A DNA stretch of 64,000 nucleotides. It comes from UQRS01 sp050946935. Lineage in GTDB: Bacteria > Bacillota > Clostridia > Oscillospirales > Acutalibacteraceae. The notes under the pieces are model-generated. The model did not search any database and had not been told where the DNA came from. It saw only the letters and a program-made list of their open reading frames with translations. The first letter of the stretch is position 1. Every line of letters begins with the position of its first letter. A program made the position numbers and the translations under genes. This document shows, in pieces, positions 43,239-52,604 of the stretch. The stretch spans positions 124,001-188,000 of the forward strand of contig JBMNVR010000002.1 of NCBI GenBank assembly GCA_050946935.1, written 5' to 3'.

Positions 43239-45455
43239 CTACTGATTCAAGCGATCTACCGTAACCACATCGGGAATCTTGGAAATCCGGGTAATAATGT
43301 TTTTCAGATGGTCGAGATTTTCGGTACTGACCGTCACGTCGATGATACAGTTTCCGCCCTTGCTCTCCCGTGCGTTGACCGAGTGCAGCATAACCCGCAT
43401 ACTGGCCAGCGCGACGGTAATATCGGCCAGAATACCGCTGCGATCGATGGCCAGAATCTGAAGCGAGGATTTAAAGCTTTCCCGCTGGCCGGTCGCCCAA
43501 TAGGCCTTGACCCACCGCTGAGGTTCCTCGGCATTTTCAATAATCGGCGGCACGTTGTTGCAGTCCCGTTTGTGGATCGAGACGCCGTGTCCTCTTGTAA
43601 TAAAGCCAATGATTTCATCCCCCGGCAGCGGGGTGCAGCATTGGGACAGCTTGATCAGGCAGTTGTCGATCCCCTCAACCACCACCCCTTCAGAGGATTT
43701 GGTCCGTTTGACCTCCGGCGCGATTTCCGGCAGATCCGTCCCACGGGATTCCCGCAGCAGCCTGGAGTACGACTCTTTCACCCGGGGCATGATTTTAGAG
43801 ATACGGATGCCGCCGTACCCGATCGCGGCATAAAATTCCTCCAGATTGGCGTAGTGCAGCCGCTCGGCAACCTGATTCAGGAAATCGGCCATCTCCGGAT
43901 CCGAAAGCCGGATTCCGTTGCGGGAGAACTCGCGCTCCAGCTCGGATTTGCCGGTCGCGATATTCTCCGGCCGCTTCTCTTTTTTAAACCAGGAGCGGAT
44001 TTTGTTGCGCGCCTGGCTGGTTTTGGCGATCGAGAGCCAGTCGCGGCTCGGCCCGTGCCCCTGCGCCGTGGTGGTCAGAATCTCAATAATCTCGCCCGTT
44101 TTCACCTCGTGTGTGATCGGGACGATGCGGCCGTCGACCTTGGCCCCGACCATACGGTTGCCGACCGCCGTGTGAATGGCATAGGCAAAGTCGATCACGG
44201 TTGAGCCGGTTGGCAGATTGATGACGTCCCCCTTAGGCGTAACGGCGAACACATCCTCCTGCGAGAGGTCGGTTTTGATGGTCTGTACAATCTCCTCCGC
44301 ATCGTCGGCGTCCTTCTGGGAATCCAGAATCTGCCGGATCCAGGCCAGCCTTTCCTCCAGCTTTACATCGGTGGAGTTGATACCCTCTTTGTATTTCCAG
44401 TGGGCGGCGATACCGAACTCGGCCGTGTGGTGCATATCCCAGGTACGGATCTGCACCTCAAACGGCACCCCCTCCCGACCGATGACCGTCGTGTGCAGCG
44501 ACTGGTACATATTCGGCTTCGGGGTAGAGATGTAATCCTTGAATCGTCCGGGAATCGGGCGGAAAATATCGTGTATAATGCCGAGAATGTTGTAGCAGTC
44601 GTTGACCGTGCCGGTAATAATCCGAACGGCGTAGATATCGTAAATTTCTTCAAACGATTTGCCCTGCACATACATTTTGCGGTAAATACCGTGGATGGAT
44701 TTGATCCGCCCCTCGATATAAATATCCGGCACAAAGGGCGAGACCCTCTCCCGAATACGTTCCTTGATCGATTCGATCAGCGCCTCCCGATACTGCTTGC
44801 GGGAAGAGAGGGACTGCTCAATTTCCCGATATGCGATCGGATCCAGCGTCGCGATCGACAAATCCTCCAGTTCCTCCTTCACCGGCCGGATACCGAGACG
44901 GTGGGCGATCGGCGCGTAAATTTCCAGCGTCTCCAGCGCCTTGTCCCGCTGTTTTTGCTCGGGCAAGGCGCCGATGGTTCGCATATTGTTCAGCCGGTCG
45001 GCCAGCTTGATGATGATAACCCGGATATCCTCCGCCATGGCTAGAAGCATTTTGCGGATGTTTTCGGCCTGCTGCTCCTCCCTTGTAATGAAGGGAATCC
45101 GGCCGATCTTGGTCACGCCGTCGACCAGCATGGCAATATCCTTGCCAAAGGACTTCTCCACCTCCTGCGCGGTGACCGGCGTATCCTCCACCACGTCGTG
45201 GAGAAGCGCGGCGGCAACCGACTCGGAATCCATGCCGAGCTGCACGATGATACAGGCGACCGAGAAGGGATGCAGATAAAACGGCTCACCCGAGGAACGC
45301 TTCTGTCCCCCGTGTGCCTGTACGCAGAGGTCGTACGCCTTTCGGATAAGCGGCAGATTATAGCTGTCGCCCTGCGCTTTCATCATTTCCTCAAGCGTTT
45401 CAAATCTGCCGTCATAATATTTTACTTTGCTGTAATCATCCAACGTTCTGTTCAT
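43239..45455 (-). CDS. relA: Bifunctional (p)ppGpp synthetase/hydrolase RelA/SpoT
   Basis: The long Rel protein, 738 residues, that makes and degrades the stringent-response alarmone. The HD hydrolase domain (HGGQKRSSGEPFYLHP and LLHDVVEDT, about 50-150), the synthetase domain (GRIKSIHGIYRKM and 'YQSLHTTVIG', about 235-345), TGS (about 390-450) and C-terminal ACT are all present. It overlaps the 3' end of recJ by 20 bases. The apt gene often found between recJ and relA is absent. Confidence 0.96.
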   Translation of the reverse strand: MNRTLDDYSKVKYYDGRFETLEEMMKAQGDSYNLPLIRKAYDLCVQAHGGQKRSSGEPFYLHPFSVACIIVQLGMDSESVAAALLHDVVEDTPVTAQEVEKSFGKDIAMLVDGVTKIGRIPFITREEQQAENIRKMLLAMAEDIRVIIIKLADRLNNMRTIGALPEQKQRDKALETLEIYAPIAHRLGIRPVKEELEDLSIATLDPIAYREIEQSLSSRKQYREALIESIKERIRERVSPFVPDIYIEGRIKSIHGIYRKMYVQGKSFEEIYDIYAVRIITGTVNDCYNILGIIHDIFRPIPGRFKDYISTPKPNMYQSLHTTVIGREGVPFEVQIRTWDMHHTAEFGIAAHWKYKEGINSTDVKLEERLAWIRQILDSQKDADDAEEIVQTIKTDLSQEDVFAVTPKGDVINLPTGSTVIDFAYAIHTAVGNRMVGAKVDGRIVPITHEVKTGEIIEILTTTAQGHGPSRDWLSIAKTSQARNKIRSWFKKEKRPENIATGKSELEREFSRNGIRLSDPEMADFLNQVAERLHYANLEEFYAAIGYGGIRISKIMPRVKESYSRLLRESRGTDLPEIAPEVKRTKSSEGVVVEGIDNCLIKLSQCCTPLPGDEIIGFITRGHGVSIHKRDCNNVPPIIENAEEPQRWVKAYWATGQRESFKSSLQILAIDRSGILADITVALASMRVMLHSVNARESKGGNCIIDVTVSTENLDHLKNIITRISKIPDVVTVDRLNQ

Positions 45456-47496
45456 CGAAATTACCCACTATACTGCTTTTTAATTTCATCAATATGCCGG
45501 AGGAAGCCAGATCCACCCTGCCGCCCGCAGCGGACAGGGACATCGTTTCTCCTTCTTTTGCAAGGACACCCAGCTCACACAATACGTCGCAGGCAATCCT
45601 CTGCTTGGCATATGTAAGAGTTCCGGCCAGCCGGACGCAGAGGGCGGTTTGCGAAATCTTCCCCCGCTCGGCACGGACGGCGCGGAACACCTGCGCCGCC
45701 TCCTCCCGCGTGATGAGAAGCGCGGCCGGATCGTAGCCGTCCGCGTCCCCCCGTCGGAAAGCCTCATACGCGCGGACAGAGGCGTAAAATTCCTCCCCTG
45801 TCAGTGCAGCCAGATGGATATCCTTAATCTGTACGCTCAACGTCTCGCTCCCCTGCCAGAGATTGACCTCCAGCACGGCGGCAAGATTGACGACATCGCC
45901 GGCACGGTAGGGAAACTCGGCCGGCGAAACGCCGAACTTTATCGCGCTGACCGCCGCCCCGTTCCGGGAAAGAACCAGGCGGACATGTTTATCGTTCCCC
46001 ATCCCCTGTATCCGCTCAATTTTCAGGCCGCAGAGCGCGAACACCGGCTGCGGATTACCGCTGCCGAAAGGCGCCAGCGCCTCGGCCGTACGGGCAAGAT
46101 CCACATTCAGCGCAGCCGGATTCAGTTTGCAGTCCAGCCGCAGTTCGGGAAAGGGCATAACCGGATAATGCACCGCCGCATAGTCGAGAATTTGTCGCCG
46201 GAAAGCGGGAATATCGCTCGTTTGCAGAGTCATGCCGGCGGCAAGCGTGTGCCCGCCGTACCGGGTCAGCAAGCCTTCGGCCGCGCGGACGGCGGCGAAC
46301 AGATCGAAGCCGGCAATGCTCCGTCCTGAGCCGGAGGCCGTCTCTCCCTCGCATGAAAGGAGGATAACCGGCCGGCCGAATCTTTCCGCCAGTCGGGAGG
46401 CAGCGATGCCCACGACACCGTGGTGCCAGTCTTCCCCGGCGACGACGATCACCCGGTCATACGCAAGCCCCTGTTCGGTCACCGCCTGTGCCGCGGCGGC
46501 GGCAATCTCCTGCTCGATCGCCTGACGGCGAACGTTGTCCTCGCAAATCTCCTGCGCCAGGAGGTCGGCCGCCGCCCGGTCCTGCTCCAGCAGGAGGGAG
46601 ACCGCCCGATCCGGGCTGCCGATCCGGCCGGCGGCGTTGATACGCGGCGCCAGCATAAAGGCGAGGGTGGTTGAGGTAACCGGCCGGCCGGCCGCCGACG
46701 CGGCGCAAAGCAGGGCGGCAAGGCCGGTGCGTCCTCCGTTCTGAATGGCGCGTAGGCCATATTGCACAAAGGTGCGGTTCTCCCCCACGAGCGGCATCAC
46801 GTCGGCCACCGTGCCCAGCGCGACCAGGTCGGCATAGCGGGGCAGCAGTTCCTCCGGAGGCTGTTCCTCCAGCGCGCAGACCAGCTTGAAAGCCACACCC
46901 ACCCCGGCCAGATTCTTGAAATAGCTGGAGCAGTCCGTGCGGTGCGGGTCGACCACGGCTGCGGCGGCCGGCACCGTCTCCCCCGGAAGATGGTGGTCGG
47001 TAACCACAACATCCATTCCGAGTGTGGCGGCATAGGCAATTTCCTCCCCCGCGCTGATTCCGTTGTCAACCGTAAGGATCAGGGTAACGCCGGCGGCGTG
47101 AAGCGCGTCAACAGCCGCGCGGGACATCCCGTAGCCGTCGCTGCGCTGGGGAATATGATACAGCACATCGGCACCTTTTTCGGAAAGATAGCTGTACAGC
47201 AGCGCGGTAGCCGTCACGCCGTCGCAATCATAGTCGCCGAACACCGCAATTTTCTCAAAATTTTCCAGCGCGAGGCGGACGCGATCGACCGCCTTATACA
47301 TATCCTTCAGCTCCATCGGGTCGCCGATCGGGGCATCGTCGGATAAAAACTCCTCAATCTCCTCCGGCGTGCGAAAACCGCGCGCGCTGAGAAGAAGGGC
47401 GACAAAGGGATCAATGCCGCACTCCTCCGCAAGCCGGTTGGCCAGCGGCTTGTCAAGGGTCGGAATATTCCATTTTTTCAAAACCATGCGGCCCAT
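45436..47496 (-). CDS. recJ: Single-stranded-DNA-specific exonuclease RecJ
   Basis: A 5'-3' exonuclease in repair and recombination. The 686-residue protein has DHH motifs FGDYDCDGVTATALL, 'DNGISAGEE', VTDHHLPGE and the DHHA1 region with GGHTLAAGMTL, then an OB fold and a C-terminal extension of about 120 residues seen in Firmicutes. The ATG at 47496 is close to GGGAGG; a second ATG at 47487 is possible. Confidence 0.95.
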   Translation of the reverse strand: MGRMVLKKWNIPTLDKPLANRLAEECGIDPFVALLLSARGFRTPEEIEEFLSDDAPIGDPMELKDMYKAVDRVRLALENFEKIAVFGDYDCDGVTATALLYSYLSEKGADVLYHIPQRSDGYGMSRAAVDALHAAGVTLILTVDNGISAGEEIAYAATLGMDVVVTDHHLPGETVPAAAAVVDPHRTDCSSYFKNLAGVGVAFKLVCALEEQPPEELLPRYADLVALGTVADVMPLVGENRTFVQYGLRAIQNGGRTGLAALLCAASAAGRPVTSTTLAFMLAPRINAAGRIGSPDRAVSLLLEQDRAAADLLAQEICEDNVRRQAIEQEIAAAAAQAVTEQGLAYDRVIVVAGEDWHHGVVGIAASRLAERFGRPVILLSCEGETASGSGRSIAGFDLFAAVRAAEGLLTRYGGHTLAAGMTLQTSDIPAFRRQILDYAAVHYPVMPFPELRLDCKLNPAALNVDLARTAEALAPFGSGNPQPVFALCGLKIERIQGMGNDKHVRLVLSRNGAAVSAIKFGVSPAEFPYRAGDVVNLAAVLEVNLWQGSETLSVQIKDIHLAALTGEEFYASVRAYEAFRRGDADGYDPAALLITREEAAQVFRAVRAERGKISQTALCVRLAGTLTYAKQRIACDVLCELGVLAKEGETMSLSAAGGRVDLASSGILMKLKSSIVGNFDEQNVG

Positions 47497-47535
47497 CTGC
47501 CTCCCTCTTCTGAATAGTATTCGTATATTTTAATA

Positions 47536-47564
47536 ATTTTACCACCAAACCCTATGCTTCGCAA
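47536..47564 (-). promoter_or_regulatory. Promoter for recJ-relA-dtd
   Basis: On the minus strand TTGCGA (47564-47559), 17 bases, TAAAAT (47541-47536), 40 bases before recJ. Confidence 0.65.
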
Positions 47565-47662
47565 TGTTTTTTTGTAAAATCAGGGCGAAATCACATCCTC
47601 TGCGCACAGTGATTGAGAGAAAACGGTCGTTGCATAGCGCTCGCTTTGGCAAAGCGCCTATG

Positions 47663-47680
47663 AAGGAGGTTACCCCCATG
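47663..47680 (+). promoter_or_regulatory. Orphan perfect Shine-Dalgarno and ATG
   Basis: AAGGAGGT (47663-47670) lies seven bases before ATG (47678-47680) on the + strand in the recJ/phosphatase spacer. The ORF that follows runs antisense to the phosphatase gene and is not protein-like, so this may be the start of a lost small gene. Confidence 0.4.
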
Positions 47681-47690
47681 GAAATACGAA

Positions 47691-47725
47691 AAGGCCGTCC
47701 GAGGAGTTCCTCCCGGACGGCCCGC
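47691..47725 (-). terminator. Terminator of the der-plsY-gpsA-phosphatase operon
   Basis: GGCCGTCC...GGACGGCC with inner GAGGA/TCCTC pairing; on the minus strand it is followed by TTTTCG, 20 bases past the phosphatase gene. Confidence 0.75.
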
Positions 47726-47743
47726 ACGCCTTCATTTGAAAAT

Positions 47744-48418
47744 TCAATTTACTTTTCCCAAAAGATAGGCTGTCAAGTCCGCAATATCCTCCGCGATATA
47801 GTCGGGCGAGCAGGCCTCCAACTCGCCGGGGTCGGCGAAGCCGAGGCGCAGGCCGGCCGTTTTCAGGCCAAAAGCCTTCCCCCCGTTCAGGTCGTGCCGC
47901 CGGTCACCCACCATGACGGTTTTCAACCGATCGGCCTCTCCGATTCCAAGCAGGCGCAGGACCTCGGCGATAACCTCCTCCTTGGTGTCGCGGCGGCCGT
48001 CCAGCTCGCTGCCCACCACAAGCTCGAAGTATCCCTCGATCTCATGCTGCCGCAGAACCTTTTGGGCAAAAACGGTCGGTTTGGAGGTTGCGACCGCCAG
48101 CCGCTTGCCCGCGTGCCGCAAGGCATCCAGCATCTCCGGCACGCCGTCGAACAGGCGGTTCTCGTACACACCGGTCGTTTCATACCGCTCGCGGTATTTG
48201 GCCACGGCGCGCTCAGCCTGCCCCTCTGTCATACCATAAAACAAACGGAAGGATTCCCGCAACGGCGGACCGATAAACCGCCGGATAGAGGCCGTATCCT
48301 CCTCCCGGATACCAAAAGCAGCCAACGCATACTGCACCGACCGCACGATCCCCGCCTCCGTATTCGAGAGGGTGCCGTCCAGATCAAACAAAACATTGCA
48401 AAGCTCTGAATCAATCAT
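47744..48418 (-). CDS. HAD-family phosphatase, phosphoglycolate phosphatase-like
   Basis: A 224-residue HAD hydrolase with nucleophile motif FDLDGTLSNTE, 'VATSKP' (motif II), Lys in VLRQHEIEGYFELVVG and 'MVGDRRHDLNGGKA' (motif III/IV). It is of the Gph/PpaX type; the substrate may be phosphoglycolate, pyrophosphate or another. It overlaps the end of gpsA by 8 bases and closes the operon. Confidence 0.9.
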   Translation of the reverse strand: MIDSELCNVLFDLDGTLSNTEAGIVRSVQYALAAFGIREEDTASIRRFIGPPLRESFRLFYGMTEGQAERAVAKYRERYETTGVYENRLFDGVPEMLDALRHAGKRLAVATSKPTVFAQKVLRQHEIEGYFELVVGSELDGRRDTKEEVIAEVLRLLGIGEADRLKTVMVGDRRHDLNGGKAFGLKTAGLRLGFADPGELEACSPDYIAEDIADLTAYLLGKVN

Positions 48419-49406
48419 ACAACAGATCGTGCTCGCTCCTTCCCGGCCGGCCCATCAGTTCCCGCAGAGCGGCCGAAGCATCCTTATGGTTATACAGCAC
48501 CTCATAGCACTGGGCGGTAATCGGCATGACGATACCGTGCCGCCGGCTGAGTTCATAAGCCATTTTGGTCGCATAATATCCTTCCACCGTGCCAATTTCG
48601 GACAGGGCGGTCATGGTCTCTACCCCTTTGCCAATCAGGATGCCGAAACGGCGGTTGCGGCTGTGCATCGAGGTACAGGTCACCACAAGGTCGCCGATCC
48701 CCGTCAGGCCGGAAAAGGTTTCCCGGTTCGCGCCGAGCGCAAGGCCGAGCCGCGAAATTTCGGTCAGGCCGCGGGTCATCAGGGCGGCCTTGGTGTTGTC
48801 GCCCAACCCCATGCCGTCAAGGATTCCGGCCGCCAGCGCGATGATGTTTTTCAGCGCGCCGCCAAGCTCCACCCCGACCACGTCGTCGTTGGTGTAAATC
48901 CGCAAATTCTCACTCATCATCAGGTCCTGCACCAGCTCGGCCGCAGCCGGGTCAGCCGAGGAAGCCACCAGAGAAGTCGGGATGTACCGTGCAACCTCCT
49001 CCGCGTGAGAAGGGCCGGAGAGGACAACGATCCGCTCCCCCGGCAGCTCTTCGCGCAGCACCTCGCTCAAGCGGTAGAGGGTGCCGTCTTCGAACCCTTT
49101 GGAAACATTGACCAGGATGCCACAGTCGGAAAGCGATTTCAGCCTTCCCGCTGTCTCCCGCACAAACCGGGAGGGTACGGCAATCAGGGTCAGATCAGAC
49201 CCTTCCGCCGCCGAAAGCTCGGTGGTCGCCGGAATATCCTCCGGAATATGCACGCCGGGAAGCAGCTTTTTCTGCTCGTGCAGGGTGTTGATGGCCTCGA
49301 CCTCGGCCGCGAAAGGAGACCAGAGGGTTACCGTGTGCCCGGCTGAACGGGCGGCCATCGCAAGCGCGGTGCCCCAACCGCAGCCCAAAACCGTAATCTT
49401 CGCCAT
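48411..49406 (-). CDS. gpsA: Glycerol-3-phosphate dehydrogenase (NAD(P)+)
   Basis: It makes sn-glycerol-3-phosphate for phospholipid synthesis. The 331-residue protein has an N-terminal Rossmann motif (VLGCGWGTALAMAA), VNVSKGFE, 'LSGPSHAEEVA' and the Lys in GGALKNIIALAAGI, and 'GDLVVTCTSMHSRNRRFG'. Its place next to plsY fits the pathway: PlsY acylates the product. Stop and start overlap with the phosphatase by 8 bases. Confidence 0.96.
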   Translation of the reverse strand: MAKITVLGCGWGTALAMAARSAGHTVTLWSPFAAEVEAINTLHEQKKLLPGVHIPEDIPATTELSAAEGSDLTLIAVPSRFVRETAGRLKSLSDCGILVNVSKGFEDGTLYRLSEVLREELPGERIVVLSGPSHAEEVARYIPTSLVASSADPAAAELVQDLMMSENLRIYTNDDVVGVELGGALKNIIALAAGILDGMGLGDNTKAALMTRGLTEISRLGLALGANRETFSGLTGIGDLVVTCTSMHSRNRRFGILIGKGVETMTALSEIGTVEGYYATKMAYELSRRHGIVMPITAQCYEVLYNHKDASAALRELMGRPGRSEHDLLYD

Positions 49407-49439
49407 TGTTTCAAACGCTCCTTTTCAAAGCACCGGCGT

Positions 49440-50102
49440 TTATTTGGAAATGATCTTTTTCTCCTCCCCATGAAGGAGGCGGATAACATTCGATCTGTGC
49501 TTGACGATAATAATGAGGCTGAGCGCCGCCGCAAGCAGTGTAAGCGTCCACCGGCTCCCCTCCGGCGCGTAGCCCCAAAGAGGATAGTATAAGAACGCGA
49601 ACAGGGTCACCGAGGCGGCAGCAAAAATAGAGCTGATCGAAACGATTTTTGTAAAAAGGAAAAGAATCAGAAAAACCAGCACGGCGCAGAGTGTAATCCG
49701 CCAGTCGATAATCAGGGTAACCCCCACCGTCGTGGCAACCGCCTTTCCTCCCCGAAATCCGAAAAACACAGGAAAAATATGTCCCAGCATACAGGCAATT
49801 CCGCAGTAAAACACGCCGTAGACCGGCGCCAGCCACTCGTTCGCCGTGAGGGCGTATATGTAGGGGAACAGCAGATACCGGCCGATGGCCACAGCCGCCA
49901 GCCCTTTGAGAATATCCCCGACCAGGGTGAGGATGCCGGCCGTCTTGCCGGCCGTGCGCAGCACATTGGTCATACCGGCGTTGCCGCTTCCCGCCTCCCG
50001 CACATCCTTGTGCGTCATGATTTTTGAAATAATGATCGCCCAATTGATACTTCCCAAAAGATAGCTGATGACCAGCGCAGCAATCAAGGCAACAATCCAC
50101 AT
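49440..50102 (-). CDS. plsY: Glycerol-3-phosphate acyltransferase PlsY
   Basis: A membrane enzyme that transfers acyl groups from acyl phosphate to glycerol-3-phosphate. The 220-residue protein has five to six helices and the three conserved motifs: GSINWAIIISK, SGNAGMTNVLR, and 'HIFPVFFGFRGGKAVAT'. ATG 50102 follows GGAGG at eleven bases; the longer frame to 50270 overlaps der. It is followed by gpsA after 33 bases. Confidence 0.95.
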   Translation of the reverse strand: MWIVALIAALVISYLLGSINWAIIISKIMTHKDVREAGSGNAGMTNVLRTAGKTAGILTLVGDILKGLAAVAIGRYLLFPYIYALTANEWLAPVYGVFYCGIACMLGHIFPVFFGFRGGKAVATTVGVTLIIDWRITLCAVLVFLILFLFTKIVSISSIFAAASVTLFAFLYYPLWGYAPEGSRWTLTLLAAALSLIIIVKHRSNVIRLLHGEEKKIISK

Positions 50103-50124
50103 GGCAAAATACCCTCCAAACAAA

Positions 50125-51465
50125 TCACGCTTTGGTTTTTCCGTCACCGCGCTCCCGGATAATGAAGCGCACCGGTGTCCCCTCCAACCCGAAGGTGGAA
50201 CGGATCTGATTCTCCAAATATCGCTGGTAGGAGAAGTGGAACAGCTCCTCCCGGTTGCAGAAGCAAACAAAGGTCGGCGGCTTTACCGATGCCTGGGTCA
50301 TATAAAAAATCTTCAGCCGCTTGCCCTTATCCGACGGGGGCTGTACCCGCGCAGTGGCGTCGGCCAGAAGGTCGTTGAGCATACCGGTCGAAATCCGCAT
50401 GCAATTCTGATCGTAGACATAGTGGATCAGCTCATACAGCCGGTCGACCCGCTGCCCCGTTTTGGCCGAGATAAAGACGATCGGCGCGTAGGACATAAAG
50501 GAAAAATCGGTTTCCAATTTCTTGCGGAAAACGGCCATCGTACTGCCGTCCTTCTCCACCGCATCCCATTTATTCACCGCAATGATGCAAGCCTTCCCCT
50601 GCTCGAGCGCGATGCCGGCCACCTTGGAATCCTGCTCGGTAAACCCTTCGGTCGCGTCGATCAGGATGACGCAGACATCGGCGCGCTCGACCGCCATTTT
50701 GGCACGCAGAACGCTGTATTTTTCGATACTGTCCTCCACCTTGCTCTTGCGGCGGAGACCGGCTGTGTCGATAAAAATAAATTTTCCGTGTACATTTTCG
50801 ACCGGTGTGTCGATCGCGTCGCGGGTCGTTCCCGCAATGTCCGAGACGATCGACCGCTCCTCCCCCGAAATGCGATTGACCAAAGAGGATTTGCCCACGT
50901 TCGGTTTGCCGATCAGGGCGACGCGGATAACCTCCTCCTCGGATTCCTCCTCCGGCTCCTCCGGCAGATGCGCGAACACCTCGTCCAGAAGATCGCCGGT
51001 ACCGTGCCCATGCTCGGCAGAGACCTGAATCGGCTCGCCCAGACCGAGATTGTAAAACTCATACAGCTCGACCGGCGGCGCACCGAGCGTATCGCATTTG
51101 TTGACGCAAAGCACCACGGGCTTGCCGCTTTTGCGAAGCATGGCTGCAATCTCCATATCCGCGGCGGTGACCCCGCTGCGGATGTCGGTAACACAGAGAA
51201 TAACCGCCGCAGTGTCGATGGCAAGCTGGGCCTGCATCCGCATTTTTGAAAGGATGAGATCGTCGGCGCGCGGCTCGATTCCGCCGGTATCCACAAGGAG
51301 AACGGTGCGGCCAAGCCACTCGCAGTCGCCGTAGATCCGATCACGGGTCACGCCGGGCGTATCGTCAACAATCGACAGCCGCTTGCCGATCAGTTTGTTG
51401 AAAAGAGTCGATTTTCCGACGTTCGGCCGTCCGACCACCGCCACAACGGCGCGCGATTTTGCCAT
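50125..51465 (-). CDS. der: Ribosome biogenesis GTPase Der (EngA)
   Basis: Der matures the 50S subunit. At 446 residues it has two GTPase domains (GRPNVGKST near residue 11, GKPNVGKSS near 186; DTGGIEP; NKCD and NKWD) and the C-terminal KH-like domain ending 'GTPVRFIIRER'. It is upstream of plsY-gpsA, a common Firmicutes order. Confidence 0.97.
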   Translation of the reverse strand: MAKSRAVVAVVGRPNVGKSTLFNKLIGKRLSIVDDTPGVTRDRIYGDCEWLGRTVLLVDTGGIEPRADDLILSKMRMQAQLAIDTAAVILCVTDIRSGVTAADMEIAAMLRKSGKPVVLCVNKCDTLGAPPVELYEFYNLGLGEPIQVSAEHGHGTGDLLDEVFAHLPEEPEEESEEEVIRVALIGKPNVGKSSLVNRISGEERSIVSDIAGTTRDAIDTPVENVHGKFIFIDTAGLRRKSKVEDSIEKYSVLRAKMAVERADVCVILIDATEGFTEQDSKVAGIALEQGKACIIAVNKWDAVEKDGSTMAVFRKKLETDFSFMSYAPIVFISAKTGQRVDRLYELIHYVYDQNCMRISTGMLNDLLADATARVQPPSDKGKRLKIFYMTQASVKPPTFVCFCNREELFHFSYQRYLENQIRSTFGLEGTPVRFIIRERGDGKTKA

Positions 51466-51615
51466 TTTTCATCCTCCTTATACATCCTATCCGTGCTTTA
51501 AAGTAAATTATGCCATTTCACGGCCGGGATGTCAATACCAATAGTATCCCGCCGCCTTTTTCCACATATGCAGAGCGCAAAACAAGCGGCGGAAGATCGT
51601 CCCCGCCCGCATACA

Positions 51616-51647
51616 GAAAAATAGAGGAGGACAGCATCCTCCTCTAT
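51616..51647 (-). terminator. Terminator of rpmF
   Basis: ATAGAGGAGGA (51621-51631) pairs with TCCTCCTCTAT (51637-51647); the minus strand continues with TTTTT. Confidence 0.85.
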
Positions 51648-51679
51648 CATCATTCGCAAACGTTGAGATCAAATAGGCG

Positions 51680-51862
51680 TTAGGCTTCTTTTTTAATAAC
51701 CTCACGGCCGTTGTAGTATCCGCACGCCGCGCAAACACGGTGGGGACGCTTATACTCGCCGCAGCGATCGCATTTTACCAGGGCGGGAGCAGTGAGCTTC
51801 CACACATTGGAACGCCGCTTGTCGCGTCTTGCTTTCGATGTCTTTCTCTTCGGTACTGCCAT
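51680..51862 (-). CDS. rpmF: 50S ribosomal protein L32
   Basis: A 60-residue L32 with the typical start MAVPKRKTSKARRDKRRS and the zinc-binding cysteines CDRCG and CAACG. It stands 32 bases after yceD, as in most bacteria. The ribosome binding site GAGGTGCCC precedes the ATG. Confidence 0.97.
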   Translation of the reverse strand: MAVPKRKTSKARRDKRRSNVWKLTAPALVKCDRCGEYKRPHRVCAACGYYNGREVIKKEA

Positions 51863-51894
51863 TGCAGGGCACCTCCTTATATAAATTCCATCAT

Positions 51895-52392
51895 TTACTT
51901 ATTCAAAAGCTCCTGCAAGGCGGCCAGCCGAGGATCCACCGTATCCCGCTTACAGCCGCAAGCCCCGTCGTTGAGGTTCGCGCCGCAGGTCGGGCAGATA
52001 CCAAGGCAATCTTCCCTGCATAAATGCTTCATGGGCAGAGTCAGAACCAGCTCGCTGAAGACCAGCTCTTCCAGATCGAGCTGCATGTCCGGCAAAACAA
52101 GAAAATCGTCGTTCCCCTCGGAATGAGAGGCAGTGACCACAACCCGTTCAATCTGTACCGGATAGATTTTCTCCATATCGCGGCCGCAGCGGTCACACCG
52201 ACCGTCATACACAGCCGTAACCGATAGAGAGACCGTGACAACCTCCGCTCTTGCGAAAACGCCGCCCTGCACCGCCACCGGCTTTTGGAAAGGCTTTTCC
52301 CCGCTGAAAACCGCGTCGGAAAAATCAAATGAACAGTCGACCGGAAGCGCGTCCTTTTCCCCAAGGAAAAGAGGTTTTAAATCCAACAGCAT
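51895..52392 (-). CDS. YceD-like protein (DUF177), 23S rRNA accumulation protein
   Basis: A 165-residue DUF177 protein linked to rRNA accumulation and co-transcribed with rpmF. Two Cys pairs, CDRCG near 71 and CREDC/CPTCG/CGCKRD near 135-158, suggest metal binding. The ATG at 52392 starts at MLLDLKPLFL and follows GGGGTGAG; the upstream frame has no site. Confidence 0.9.
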   Translation of the reverse strand: MLLDLKPLFLGEKDALPVDCSFDFSDAVFSGEKPFQKPVAVQGGVFARAEVVTVSLSVTAVYDGRCDRCGRDMEKIYPVQIERVVVTASHSEGNDDFLVLPDMQLDLEELVFSELVLTLPMKHLCREDCLGICPTCGANLNDGACGCKRDTVDPRLAALQELLNK

Positions 52393-52419
52393 AGGCTCAC
52401 CCCAATTGTCACACCGATT

Positions 52420-52448
52420 ATTATATCTTCCATACCTTGCTTTGTCAA
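52420..52448 (-). promoter_or_regulatory. Promoter for yceD-rpmF
   Basis: Perfect consensus on the minus strand: TTGACA (52448-52443), 17 bases, TATAAT (52425-52420). Confidence 0.88.
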
Positions 52449-52522
52449 GAGAAATTTTCAAAAACGCCGCAAATGATTTCATTTATCCGTTTGTGCGGAA
52501 AAGGCGTGGAAAAGGCAGAAAT

Positions 52523-52555
52523 CTGCCCGCGAAAACCGACGGCCTTCGCGGGCAG
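52523..52555 (-). terminator. Hairpin after the small P-loop gene
   Basis: CTGCCCGCGAA (52523-52533) pairs with TTCGCGGGCAG (52545-52555). The T-run is weak, so terminator function is uncertain. Confidence 0.5.
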
Positions 52556-52604
52556 GAAAACCAAACGCAACAAAAGATACAGAAGATCTGTCTTTTTCAA
52601 AAAA

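Noticed and set aside
47539..47727. Minus-strand ORF of 62 codons before recJ
   Set aside because: It starts inside the phosphatase terminator and overlaps the recJ promoter; no ribosome binding site.
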